A stretch of DNA of 64,000 nt from Bordetella petrii. GTDB taxonomy: Bacteria; Pseudomonadota; Gammaproteobacteria; Burkholderiales; Burkholderiaceae_B. Numbering within the stretch: position 1 is the stretch's first letter; every line of letters begins with the position of its first letter. The stretch covers positions 60,235 through 124,234 of the forward strand of contig WMBV01000020.1 in the NCBI GenBank assembly GCA_017745595.1, given 5' to 3'. The notes under the pieces were generated by a model that was not told where the DNA came from, ran no database searches, and saw only the letters and a list, made by a program, of their open reading frames with translations. Below are positions 46,287-53,957 of the stretch, in pieces. Made by a program: the position numbers and the translations under genes.

Positions 46287-46327
46287 CGCGCGTCGGCCCG
46301 TTATTGCGGGCACGGCGCGCTTTTTTT
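46287..46327 (+). terminator. Rho-independent terminator
   Basis: GC-rich hairpin (outer GCGCG/CGCGC, inner GCCCG/CGGGC) followed by seven T residues at 46321-46327, right after the 45875 gene. Confidence 0.75.
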
Positions 46328-46342
46328 GCTGCGTCTTGACTA

Positions 46343-46546
46343 CGCCTGCGCGCTGCGCTTGCCAAACCCATCAGCACCGTCTGCTGTTGAAGAATGGGCG
46401 GCCTTGCTTTTGGTCATCGTGCCACGTCGTTCTTGCGCGTCAAGGGCGGCGCGTGCCTTGCACGCTTGCGGCCTGGCGGCCGTCGGCGACCCTGTGACGG
46501 CTGCGCTGCACCGTGCCCCTTCCGGTTTCCGGGCAATTCCGCCCGA
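46343..46546. repeat. Copy 2 of the ~200-bp imperfect direct repeat
   Basis: Corresponds to 45659-45858, with the same order of shared blocks and the same spacing to the following start codon (17-20 bp). It is the leader of the RadC-like gene. Confidence 0.8.
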
Positions 46547-46565
46547 TTCCGAACCGGAGGCAGTC

Positions 46566-47090
46566 ATGTCGCAATATTCCCTTTTCGTTGATGGCAACAA
46601 GAACCCGAGCAACACGCTGCTGGTGCGCGAGGCCGATGGCGCCACGCGCCCCGCCAAACGGGCCGAGATCCTGGCCGTGGCGCGCGAGCTGGTCACGACC
46701 GGCGAGCTGCGCCGCAAGGACTTGAGCGCGCCCGACAAGGCCATGGCGTTTCTGAAACTGCGGCTGGCGGGCTTGGAGCACGAGGTATGCGGGCTGATTC
46801 TGCTCGATACCCGATATCGCCTTATCACCTACTTGGAGCCGTTTCGCGGCACCTTGGGACAGGCGGCTGTCTACCCCCGCGAGATCGTCAAGCTGGTCCT
46901 GCAGTACAACGCGGCCGCGCTCATGATGGCCCACAACCATCCTTCGGGCTTGGCTGAAGCCAGCCATGAGGACCTTCAGTTGACGAAGGTTGTGCGGCAG
47001 GCGCTGACGCTTATCGACGTGCGGCTACTCGATCACTTCATCGTCGCGGGCGACGAAGTGGTGTCGATGGCGCAGATCGGGCTGCTGTAG
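46566..47090 (+). CDS. RadC-like JAB-domain protein (DUF2466)
   Basis: 174 residues with a JAMM metalloprotease-like motif: His123 and His125 in AHNHPSG and Asp136 after ASHED. Mobile-element RadC proteins are of unknown function and are thought to be peptidases or DNA-repair accessory proteins. The N-terminal third is unusual (MSQYSLFVDGNKNPSNTLLV). Start at 46566 with GGAGGCAG upstream. Followed by its own terminator. Confidence 0.88.
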   Translation: MSQYSLFVDGNKNPSNTLLVREADGATRPAKRAEILAVARELVTTGELRRKDLSAPDKAMAFLKLRLAGLEHEVCGLILLDTRYRLITYLEPFRGTLGQAAVYPREIVKLVLQYNAAALMMAHNHPSGLAEASHEDLQLTKVVRQALTLIDVRLLDHFIVAGDEVVSMAQIGLL

Positions 47091-47104
47091 CCCCTCGCGC
47101 CGAA

Positions 47105-47134
47105 GGCGGGCGATGCCCGCCTGGCCCGTTTTTC
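47105..47134 (+). terminator. Rho-independent terminator after the RadC-like gene
   Basis: Stem GGCGGGC/GCCCGCC with GAT loop (47105-47121), followed by TGGCCCG and a five-T run. Confidence 0.75.
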
Positions 47135-47213
47135 TTTCATGGTGGCGATTGAGGCGTTCCCGATTGGCGATGGAGCCGTTGGGGACGCCTGCGCGCGCCG
47201 TTGGCGCTTGCCT

Positions 47214-47330
47214 GGCATGTCTGGGGCGCACCGTCAAGGGTCGCGGCCGGCCCCCGTGTCCTCGCTGCGCTGCGGGCCGCGCCAGGGCCGTCCGCTTTTT
47301 CCCCTTGACGGTGCGCTCCCTGGACATGCC
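47214..47330. repeat. Long inverted repeat in the leader of the parB-like gene
   Basis: Left arm 47214-47240 and right arm 47302-47330 are near-perfect complements: the inner 15 bp (GCGCACCGTCAAGGG and complement) is exact, and the outer GGCATGTC/GACATGCC block is separated by a few mismatches. The loop is 61 bp. It would form a cruciform or a very stable RNA hairpin about 90 bp before the start codon. Confidence 0.8.
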
Positions 47331-47420
47331 GCGTGGTGGCCATGGGCACGAAGGGCCACCCCGGCCCTTCGTGCCCAGGCGGGAACTCCCCCCTGGCTTC
47401 TCTCACGCAAGGAGCGCATC

Positions 47421-49448
47421 ATGAACACCACCACCATCCCTGAAACCACCGCCGTCCAAGCCGCCAGCGACAAGGCACAGCAAGACGCCGCCCGGCAGGC
47501 GCAAGCCGTGCTCGATCACGCCCAGGCTGCTGCCCTGGCGGGCGAAGCCACACCGCCCGAAGCGCAGGCCCCGGCTGCCGAACTGCGCTTTATCGCGCTG
47601 CCACGCCTGCGCCTGTCCAAGCGCAACGTGCGCAAGACCGCCGTGCCGGTCGATGCCCTGGCCGACAGCATCGACCGCGTGGGCCTGCTGCAAAACCTGA
47701 TCGTCGTGCCGCACCCTGACGGCGAATCTTTCGAGGTCGTGGCGGGCGGGCGGCGTTGGGCCGCGCTGCGGCTGCTCGCCAAGAAGAAGCGCTTGGCCCG
47801 CGACCAGACCATTCCTTGCCTTGTCGTGCCGGACGTCAGCGCCGTCACCGTGAGCCTGACCGAGAACGTGCAGCGCCAGGACATGCACCCGGCCGACCAG
47901 TTCGAAGCGTTCCTGGCCCTGGTCAACGAAGGTCGGCCCATCGAAGACATTGCAGCCGACTTTGGCGTCACGCCCCTGGTCGTGCAAAGGCGGCTCAAAC
48001 TGGCCCGCATCTCGCCGCGCCTGATGGCCGAGTACCGCCAAGGCGGCGTGACGCTGGAACAGTTGATGGTGCTCACGCTTTCTGATGACCACAAGGCCCA
48101 GGAGGCCGCGTACTTTGAGGCTCCGGCCTACGAGCGCGAACCCTACGCGCTGCGCAGGCGGCTCACGCACGGCGACGTGGACGCGGCGCGCAGCCCGCTG
48201 GCCCGCTTCGTCGGCGTGGACGCCTACACGGCGGCGGGCGGCGGCATTCGGCGCGACCTGTTCGCCCAGGACGGCGAAGGCATCACCCTGACCGACGCCA
48301 ACCTGCTGGCCCGGCTGGCGGCGGACAAGTTGGAAGGCATCGCCGCCGAGGTTCGCGCCGAGGGTTGGAAATGGGTCGAAGCAATGGCCGCGTGCGGCTA
48401 CAGCGAACTGGCCGCGTTTCGCCGCGCCCCGCAGATCGAGCGCCAGCCGAATGCCAAACAGGCCAAGCGCCTTGCCACGCTGCAAGCCCGGCAAGAGGCT
48501 ATCGAAGATGCACTGCATGCGGCGGAAGAAGCCGAGGACGAGGATGCCGCCGCCAAGCTCTACGAGGAAGGCGACCGCGTGGGCGAAGCACTGGACGCCC
48601 TCTATGCGAGTTTGCTGGCCTACGCGCCTGAAACGGTGGCGGCATCCGGCGCGATCGTGACGCTCGATCACGGTGGAGTGGTCGTCGTGCATCGCGGGCT
48701 GTTGCGTCCCGAGGATGCCAAGGCCATCGCTCAGGCCGCGCACGCTGATCGCACCGGAAGCAACGAAAGCGCCGAGGACGGCCACGCAAGCCAGGATGGC
48801 GAGGCCGACGCCGCACCGGCCAAGACGCTTTCCGAGCGGTTGGTACGCAACCTGAGTGCGCATCGCACGGCGGCGCTGCAAGCCGAACTAGCGAAGAAAC
48901 CCGATGTGGCCCTGGCCGCGCTGGTACATCGGCTGGCGTTGACCGTGTTCTATCACAGCGGCGACAGCCTGCTGCAAATCGCCGTGTATCCGCAGGACGG
49001 TTTGGCGCAGCACGCGCCCGAACTGGCCGAGGGCAAGGCGGCGGGCGAGTTCGACGCGCTGCGCACCGCATGGCGCGAACGCCTGCCCGCCGATGACGCG
49101 GACTTGTTCGACGCCTTGCGCCAGATGAAGCGGGCCGATCTGTTGGCGCTGCTGGCCGTATGCGTGGCGGGCACAGTGGATGCCGTGGTGCGCAGCGAGC
49201 ACGACACCCGCGCCGATGCGCTGGCGCAGGCCGTCAAGCTCGACATGAGCGGCTATTGGCAACCGAGCGCCGAAGCGTACTTCCAGCACGTGCCCAAGGC
49301 GCAGGCCTTGGCATGGTTCCAGGCCCACAAACCCGCTGAACTGAACCGCGTGGCGGGTTACAAGAAGCCTGATCTGGCCAGGGAAGCCAGCCAGCATGCC
49401 GGCAGCGCCCAATGGCTGCCAGACATGCTGCGCACGCCCGCAGCCTAA
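47421..49448 (+). CDS. ParB/RepB/Spo0J-type partition protein, large
   Basis: 675 residues. The ParB N-terminal nuclease-like/CTPase domain covers about 55-155 (VDALADSIDRVGLLQNLIVV, AGGRRWAALR, TENVQRQDMHPADQFEAF), then a KorB-like helix-turn-helix (IEDIAADFGVTPLVVQRRLK). The long C-terminal part (about 250-675) is specific to ICE and plasmid ParB proteins. Likely partner of the ParA at 56374, though separated from it by 7 kb. Start at 47421 with AAGGAGCG upstream. Confidence 0.9.
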   Translation: MNTTTIPETTAVQAASDKAQQDAARQAQAVLDHAQAAALAGEATPPEAQAPAAELRFIALPRLRLSKRNVRKTAVPVDALADSIDRVGLLQNLIVVPHPDGESFEVVAGGRRWAALRLLAKKKRLARDQTIPCLVVPDVSAVTVSLTENVQRQDMHPADQFEAFLALVNEGRPIEDIAADFGVTPLVVQRRLKLARISPRLMAEYRQGGVTLEQLMVLTLSDDHKAQEAAYFEAPAYEREPYALRRRLTHGDVDAARSPLARFVGVDAYTAAGGGIRRDLFAQDGEGITLTDANLLARLAADKLEGIAAEVRAEGWKWVEAMAACGYSELAAFRRAPQIERQPNAKQAKRLATLQARQEAIEDALHAAEEAEDEDAAAKLYEEGDRVGEALDALYASLLAYAPETVAASGAIVTLDHGGVVVVHRGLLRPEDAKAIAQAAHADRTGSNESAEDGHASQDGEADAAPAKTLSERLVRNLSAHRTAALQAELAKKPDVALAALVHRLALTVFYHSGDSLLQIAVYPQDGLAQHAPELAEGKAAGEFDALRTAWRERLPADDADLFDALRQMKRADLLALLAVCVAGTVDAVVRSEHDTRADALAQAVKLDMSGYWQPSAEAYFQHVPKAQALAWFQAHKPAELNRVAGYKKPDLAREASQHAGSAQWLPDMLRTPAA

Positions 49449-49460
49449 GCACGAAAGCCT

Positions 49461-49489
49461 AGCCCTGGCGGCAGGTTGCCGCCAGGGCT
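49461..49489. terminator. Hairpin terminator after the parB-like gene
   Basis: A perfect 13-bp stem (AGCCCTGGCGGCA and complement) with a GGT loop. No T run follows; it lies between convergent genes and may act in both directions or stabilise the mRNA ends. Confidence 0.65.
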
Positions 49490-49555
49490 GCCCGGCGCCG
49501 CCCGCCGTTCACGGCCTTGAAAGGCGGTGAAAGGCGGGCGGGCGCGTGCATCACT

Positions 49556-49840
49556 TCAGCGATTCGCCGGCGGCCACAGCCGGGCGACATGTACGAGTGC
49601 GAGTATCCAGACTGCCGTGGCAGTGGTCTCATACACTAGACGATAGTTCTCGTGGGGGATGAGTTCGCGTGTGCCGGTAATGACACCCGGACGGCCCAAC
49701 TGGGGATAGTCCGCCAGACGCGATGCCGCCTGACTGAATAGCGCGTCCATCCGGGCGGCCGCCGTCTCGCTATCTTGGGCGATGTAGTCCCAGATGTCTC
49801 GACGATCCTGCAACGCTTCCGGCGTCCAGATGACCCGCAT
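49556..49840 (-). CDS. RelE/ParE-family toxin
   Basis: 94 residues with the ParE pattern: VIWTPEALQDRRDIWDYIAQ, FSQAASRLADYPQLGRPG, GTRELIPHENYRLVYE and VWILALVHVARLWPP. ParE toxins inhibit gyrase; RelE-type members cut mRNA. Its antitoxin gene is five bases upstream, in the same direction. Confidence 0.88.
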   Translation of the reverse strand: MRVIWTPEALQDRRDIWDYIAQDSETAAARMDALFSQAASRLADYPQLGRPGVITGTRELIPHENYRLVYETTATAVWILALVHVARLWPPANR

Positions 49841-49845
49841 GCGTG

Positions 49846-50118
49846 TTAGCTCGCCGCTTTGGCGCGGCGGGCCGCGAACTCGGCTTCGACTTCATCGTTG
49901 GCGACGCCTCGGCCCTGGCGCATCGAGACGCGGCCGGCCTCCACTTTGTGGCGCAGGAACGCTTCGTACTCACGCGCCTCGCGCTGGCGCTGGATGAACT
50001 CGCGCATCAGCTCGCGCATGACCTGCGAGGCTGGGCGATGGGCTGCTTCGGCTTCCGCGACGAACGCGGCGCGCAACTCGGGTTCCAGCTTCATCGTAAA
50101 AACGGCTTCCTTGGGCAT
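49846..50118 (-). CDS. Antitoxin of the ParE-type pair (RHH/CopG-like)
   Basis: 90 residues. N-terminal ribbon-helix-helix (AVFTMKLEPELRAAFVAEAE, SQVMRELMREFIQ) and a C-terminal toxin-binding tail. Start at 50118 with GGGAGAGCGCC upstream; the palindrome at 50134-50152 lies just before it and is its likely operator. Confidence 0.85.
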   Translation of the reverse strand: MPKEAVFTMKLEPELRAAFVAEAEAAHRPASQVMRELMREFIQRQREAREYEAFLRHKVEAGRVSMRQGRGVANDEVEAEFAARRAKAAS

Positions 50119-50133
50119 GGCGCTCTCCCAAAA

Positions 50134-50152
50134 ATATACTAACCAAGTATAT
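50134..50152 (-). promoter_or_regulatory. Palindromic operator/promoter of the ParE-type module
   Basis: Perfect inverted repeat ATATACT-AACCA-AGTATAT, 16 bp upstream of the antitoxin start. The AT-rich half (TATACT) can serve as the -10 element; the dyad is of the size bound by RHH antitoxins. Confidence 0.7.
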
Positions 50153-50212
50153 ACGTTTTCATGCCTCTCGGTGCGCAATGGTGCCGGGCCACGCCACGCA
50201 CCGGCATACCAC

Positions 50213-50494
50213 TCACACCGCCTTGCTCGCGCGGCCACGACGCTTCGCGGCCAGGTGCTCGCGTACCTGATCAGCCGACAGTGCGCACTCGGGCGCCTCC
50301 TTCAGCGCCTGGGCCGCCGGGATGACCTGTTCGCGCAACCAGGCCCGCATGGCGCGATCGCGGGCCAGGAGCGTGCGCAAGCCGTCCCGGACGACTTCGC
50401 TTTCGGTGGCGTACTCGCCCGCGGCGACCTTGGCTTTGACCACATCGGCCATTTCGTTTGGCAAGGTGATGCTGAATTGCTGAGTCGAGCGCAT
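50213..50494 (-). CDS. ParD-like antitoxin without a cognate toxin gene
   Basis: 93 residues. FSITLPNEMADVVKAKVAAG and ESEVVRDGLRTLLARDRAM are the ParD (type II RHH) signature. No ParE gene follows: the next 95 bp to the other module are non-coding. It may be an orphan antitoxin, or it may neutralise the toxin at 49556. A perfect operator palindrome lies upstream at 50515-50533. Confidence 0.85.
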   Translation of the reverse strand: MRSTQQFSITLPNEMADVVKAKVAAGEYATESEVVRDGLRTLLARDRAMRAWLREQVIPAAQALKEAPECALSADQVREHLAAKRRGRASKAV

Positions 50495-50514
50495 GAGGGC
50501 TCTCCTTCGAGAAA

Positions 50515-50533
50515 CGTAGGATTCAATCCTACG
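50515..50533 (-). promoter_or_regulatory. Palindromic operator upstream of the ParD-like gene
   Basis: CGTAGGATT-C-AATCCTACG, a perfect 9-bp dyad with one central base, 21 bp upstream of the start codon. Typical autoregulatory site of a ParD-type repressor. Confidence 0.75.
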
Positions 50534-51159
50534 CTTTTGGGTGCGGCTGACAAACCGACCCATCCGTCAGCTAAGCGGCACGCGCAAGATTCGGGCACGC
50601 CCGGCTGGCCGGGCATGCGGGCCCGCGCTACGCCGGGATGCGACCAGGCCGGTTGCGTGCGCGTCATTCGTGTTCGACCCTAGCGCATCAGCGTGCCGAG
50701 AGCGGCACATCGAAACCGAGCGTCCGGAACGGCTGTCCACCTTGCGCCGCACCGATGGCACCCACCACGCCGCACCGACGCCTTGCCGCCAACCTCGGAC
50801 GGACCACTCGACATGCACAAGCCTGCGCAAACCGCACCGCCTTACCGTCATGTCGTTGACCGTGCCAGCCATCGGGCATCTCCGCAAGACCACAACATTA
50901 CGGCCTTGTTTTGTGAATCCTGGCTTCGGCACGGCGGCCCGGCACACATCGCCGGGCCGCCTCGGGCTGATGCGGTGCAACCGGCAGTCACAATGATTTT
51001 CCCCGGCGCGTGCCGCGCCTTCCTCGCGAGACAAAATCGCCGTGCCTGCCGGCCGTCCACGTTGTTCCCGCCCCACGGGGTGCGCCGCGCCCGGCACTGC
51101 GCCTGATCGGAGTCACACAAGGACGCAATGTCGCGGACTTGAACTTCAGGAGATTCATC
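50534..51159. other. Intergenic region without a supported gene
   Basis: About 625 bp. Several overlapping open frames exist on both strands, none with a family pattern or fitting ribosome binding site. A hairpin GCACGCCCGGC...GCCGGGCATGC at about 50601-50624 resembles the one after DUF736 (51477-51500). The last 45 bp contain the leader of the DUF736 gene (CTTCAGGAGATTC). Confidence 0.5.
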
Positions 51160-51468
51160 ATGGCTAACATCGGCACTTTCACCGCTCAGGACAACGGCTA
51201 CACCGGCACCGTTCGCACGTTGACCTTGAATGTCAAAGTCAAGCTCGTTCCGGCCGAGAAGGACAGCGACAAGTCGCCGGACTACCGCATCGTGGTGGGC
51301 GGCTACGAGATCGGCGCGGCATGGCGCAAGGTCTCCAAGCAAGACCGTCCCTACCTCTCGGTCACGCTCGATGACCCGTCGTTCCCGGCCACCATCTATG
51401 CCAGGCTGATCGAAAACGAAGCCGGTGGCTTCGACCTCATCTGGTCGCGTCCGGCCAAGGCGAACTAA
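51160..51468 (+). CDS. DUF736-family protein
   Basis: 102 residues, [20 protein letters not shown] to the C-terminus: small beta-rich protein found in plasmids and Tn4371/ICE-type elements of proteobacteria; function unknown. AGGAGATTC precedes the ATG. Usually highly expressed as a single gene; a terminator follows. Confidence 0.93.
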   Translation: MANIGTFTAQDNGYTGTVRTLTLNVKVKLVPAEKDSDKSPDYRIVVGGYEIGAAWRKVSKQDRPYLSVTLDDPSFPATIYARLIENEAGGFDLIWSRPAKAN

Positions 51469-51510
51469 GTTCGCCCGCACGCCCGGCCAGCCGGGCGTGC
51501 CTATGTCACC

Positions 51511-51545
51511 GCCGGCTCTGGCAAGGCGCCAGGGCCGGCTTTTTT
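51511..51545 (+). terminator. Rho-independent terminator after DUF736
   Basis: Stem GCCGGCTCTGGC/GCCAGGGCCGGC (one wobble pair, loop AAGGC) followed by six T residues at 51540-51545. A second hairpin precedes it at 51477-51500. Confidence 0.88.
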
Positions 51546-51632
51546 GTTGGCGCTGGTGTGACATTGACGTCCTGGTGCTCTACGTACTTTTGCGTCTATC
51601 GCCGCAAGCCGGGCTGCGCGAAGATGACGGCC

Positions 51633-52026
51633 ATGCCGATCAAACTGGGAGAATGGGAGAACGCCATGCACGCCGATGAACTACGCATAGCCTTGCTGCA
51701 CACCTGGCGGGATAAGGGGCTGCTTGGCCGGTCTACGGTGTGTTGGATACTGACGAACTGGCCAAATATGGCGTCACCACGCTGGCGATCGAAGGGGGAC
51801 GCTGGTGCGAGGTGAAGGCCGCGGATGTCCGGATGCTTGCCGAGATCTGCATTGATGATGTGGTGGCAGCCGATTGGATGGGCAACTTGCCTGGATGGCG
51901 AACCCCTGGGCGTCCCCCGGCTATCGCCGGGTCGCGCTGGCGTGCTGGCGCATCGAGCCGCCCGGGCGTCTCGACCTGACGGCTTTCATCGCTGACGCGG
52001 CAAGGCGGCATCGAGCATCCGGTTAA
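51633..52026 (+). pseudogene. Apparently frame-disrupted ICE gene
   Basis: Protein-like sequence continues through three frames: ATG 51633 gives MPIKLGEWENAMHADELRIA up to about 51720; a different frame then continues as PVYGVLDTDELAKYGVTTLA through DVVAADWMGNLPGW to about 51895; the third frame gives ANPWASPGYRRVALACWRIE to a stop at 52026. Each piece has coding-like composition, and no single frame spans them. I read this as one or two genes broken by frameshifts; separate small genes or a sequencing error are alternatives. Confidence 0.4.
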
Positions 52027-52817
52027 CGCCGTGGGTCAGGATATGCCCGTTCGTGCCAATGCTGAAAGTACAGTGGTCCGAACTCAAGGATGGTCATCAC
52101 ATCGCTGACGAGTTGCGGGTGCAGTTGCATGGGCTTGGCGTCTGCTTCGCTGAAAAGTCCGTGCCAGAACACGAAACAGGGACTGCCGAGGTTGGTTTTT
52201 TCATGGCGTACACGCTCAAGAACTTCCCAACGTTCAGCCTCGATGCACGCCATTTCTTCACAGACCAACTCTTGATAGCGTTTGCCTTCCGCGTCGGTGA
52301 AAGTCAGTGGCGGGATATAGAGCGGGATACGATGCGCCAGGGCATCCCGATAGTTCTTGAGATACTGCGTGTGCCAGGCGGTCATTGTTTCGGATGACAG
52401 GTAATCCGCGAGCACTTGAGGCAGAAACCGCTGGGTGGAGCCCAAGAACATACCGACCTTCCTGTGGTGGCCAATCTCACCAATGAGGTCGTGACGGCAG
52501 ACGAAGGCCCAAGCGAGGTTTTCAAAGGTGCCGTACAGATTCATGACGAAGGCATGAAGCGCGGCTTGTACGGCCTCCAAATCATCGGAGGCGATGGGCT
52601 TGGCCGTGTCTGGTGGAAAAAGGCGGAAAATCGTCGATAAGCCATAGCGCAGGATTTTCAGCCGGCGCCCGACACCGTAGAGCAGGTATTCTTTGGCTTG
52701 CACATTGACCTGTTTTTCCCCGGCGACGACGGTTGTGAGCAATAGCTTATTGAGCGCAGCGACGGCCTTCTGCTGCTCTTGTTGAAGGCTCGCTATCTGC
52801 TCGGCGGTGTAGGCCAC
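52023..52817 (-). CDS. HEPN-like protein with R-x4-H motif, paired with an XRE regulator
   Basis: 264 residues, no named family recognised. The stretch YLKNYRDALAHRIPLYIPP contains Arg157-Asp-x3-His162, the HEPN ribonuclease motif. Upstream regions are helical (LEAVQAALHAFVMNLYGTFE). An XRE-type regulator gene precedes it by 82 bp in the same direction, so the two may form a regulator/effector pair on one transcript. RNase or toxin activity is an inference from the motif. Confidence 0.6.
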   Translation of the reverse strand: MAYTAEQIASLQQEQQKAVAALNKLLLTTVVAGEKQVNVQAKEYLLYGVGRRLKILRYGLSTIFRLFPPDTAKPIASDDLEAVQAALHAFVMNLYGTFENLAWAFVCRHDLIGEIGHHRKVGMFLGSTQRFLPQVLADYLSSETMTAWHTQYLKNYRDALAHRIPLYIPPLTFTDAEGKRYQELVCEEMACIEAERWEVLERVRHEKTNLGSPCFVFWHGLFSEADAKPMQLHPQLVSDVMTILEFGPLYFQHWHERAYPDPRR

Positions 52818-52899
52818 AGGGTATCTCCTGACAATCGAATGGCTTCACAGCTCGTTGGCTGACGTATCGAACGATGTCCGCCGCTCAGCAACGGGTCGC

Positions 52900-53190
52900 C
52901 TACGAGGCTTCATGCGCCTGTCTGATCGCATCCAGTTCCTGGCGCACTCGCGCCAGCAGCGCATTGGCCTTGTCCATGTCCTGCGTGTCGGCGACGATAG
53001 CCAGCGTGGCGGGATGCACCTGCATGACTTCGCACAGCTCGACCACCTTGGCCCAGGTTGGATTTTTCAGGCCGCGCTCGACGCTGCTCATATAGGTGCG
53101 GCTCGATACGTCGCTAAATGCCTCCTGGCTCAAGCCGCGCGTGACGCGCACCATTTTGATTGCCTGGCCTATACCCTGTTTTTCCCCCAT
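52900..53190 (-). CDS. XRE-family helix-turn-helix regulator
   Basis: 96 residues. HTH_3 domain: GQAIKMVRVTRGLSQEAFSD, SSRTYMSSVERGLKNPTWAK; a short helical tail follows (MDKANALLARVRQELDAIRQ). First gene of the leftward unit with the HEPN-like gene; the palindrome at 53232-53256 is its probable operator. Confidence 0.88.
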   Translation of the reverse strand: MGEKQGIGQAIKMVRVTRGLSQEAFSDVSSRTYMSSVERGLKNPTWAKVVELCEVMQVHPATLAIVADTQDMDKANALLARVRQELDAIRQAHEAS

Positions 53191-53231
53191 CCGCGTGTCA
53201 TCCCCAAAATAAAGAATGACACCCGAAAGAA

Positions 53232-53256
53232 TCCTATAGGGCTACAATCTATAGGA
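53232..53256. promoter_or_regulatory. Operator-like inverted repeat upstream of the XRE gene
   Basis: TCCTATAG-N9-CTATAGGA, perfect 8-bp arms, 42 bp upstream of the XRE start. The spacer includes TACAAT, a good -10 element for rightward transcription, so the site may control both directions. Confidence 0.65.
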
Positions 53257-53290
53257 TGCGATACGCAGGGCGCGCCGGTCGGACTTACGG

Positions 53291-53425
53291 AACGGCGGAT
53301 TTACGGATTTACTGATTTACGACGTTCCGCCGATGCGCAAATCCGCTTTTGCGCATCGGCGTATTTGCGCGCTATCGCCAAAGCGGGATTACGATATCCC
53401 GTAAAGCCGGTTTTCCGCTTTGCCG
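53291..53425. other. Structured non-coding region with short direct repeats and hairpins
   Basis: Three ATTTAC-core direct repeats at about 53299-53320 are followed by a perfect 14-bp inverted repeat (53328-53341 and 53348-53361; CGCCGATGCGCAAA and complement) and further short dyads (GGGAT...ATCCC at about 53386). No coding frame crosses it. It may be a regulatory leader, a recombination or transfer site, or a protein-binding array. Confidence 0.5.
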
Positions 53426-53484
53426 GCTGCGCGGTACGACGTGCCTGTGCATTGCTTCCCTGAGCCCTTGGCCCGGAGGTTTCC

Positions 53485-53832
53485 ATGCCGCTGCTTACCG
53501 ACGTGCAACATGCGCAATTGCTGGCCCAGGGCCGGCAACGCGTCCAGGACCCTGGCATCGACCCGATGCCGGCGGTCAAGCTGTATACGCCCGACGCGGG
53601 CGTAGTCTGGCTCTTGGCCTATGCCTATCCCGACGACCCCGACCGGGTTCATGGTCTGTGCGACGCCAATACGGGCTTTCCGCAACTGACCGACATCCGC
53701 CTGTCAGAACTCGAAGCCCTGCGCGGCCCGAATGGCTACCGCCTGGCCGTCGATGCCAGCTTCAAGGCCACGCGCACGCTGTCGGACTACGCCGCTAGGG
53801 CCCACGCCCAAGGCGCCTATATCGAGGACTAG
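53485..53832 (+). CDS. DUF2958-domain protein
   Basis: 115 residues matching the DUF2958 pattern: PLLTDVQHAQLLAQGRQRVQ, PAVKLYTPDAGVVWLLAYAY, VHGLCDANTGFPQLTDIRLS and YRLAVDASFKATRTLSDYAA. Common in ICE and plasmid backbones; function unknown. GGAGGTTTCC precedes the ATG. Confidence 0.82.
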   Translation: MPLLTDVQHAQLLAQGRQRVQDPGIDPMPAVKLYTPDAGVVWLLAYAYPDDPDRVHGLCDANTGFPQLTDIRLSELEALRGPNGYRLAVDASFKATRTLSDYAARAHAQGAYIED

Positions 53833-53957
53833 CGCCGGGCCCACAAGGCCGGGACGCTTGCCTTCCGAACGCTTTTGTCTGGCGGCCGTGTCGGTCGCCG
53901 GCCCCCATTCCCCGACATCCCTGCCGGGGTCGGGGGCTTATGGCGCGAGGAAGGACC

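Noticed and set aside
50541..51106. Several plus- and minus-strand open frames of 60-240 codons before DUF736
   Set aside because: They overlap each other in several frames, lack similarity and ribosome binding sites, and look like random open frames in GC-rich DNA.
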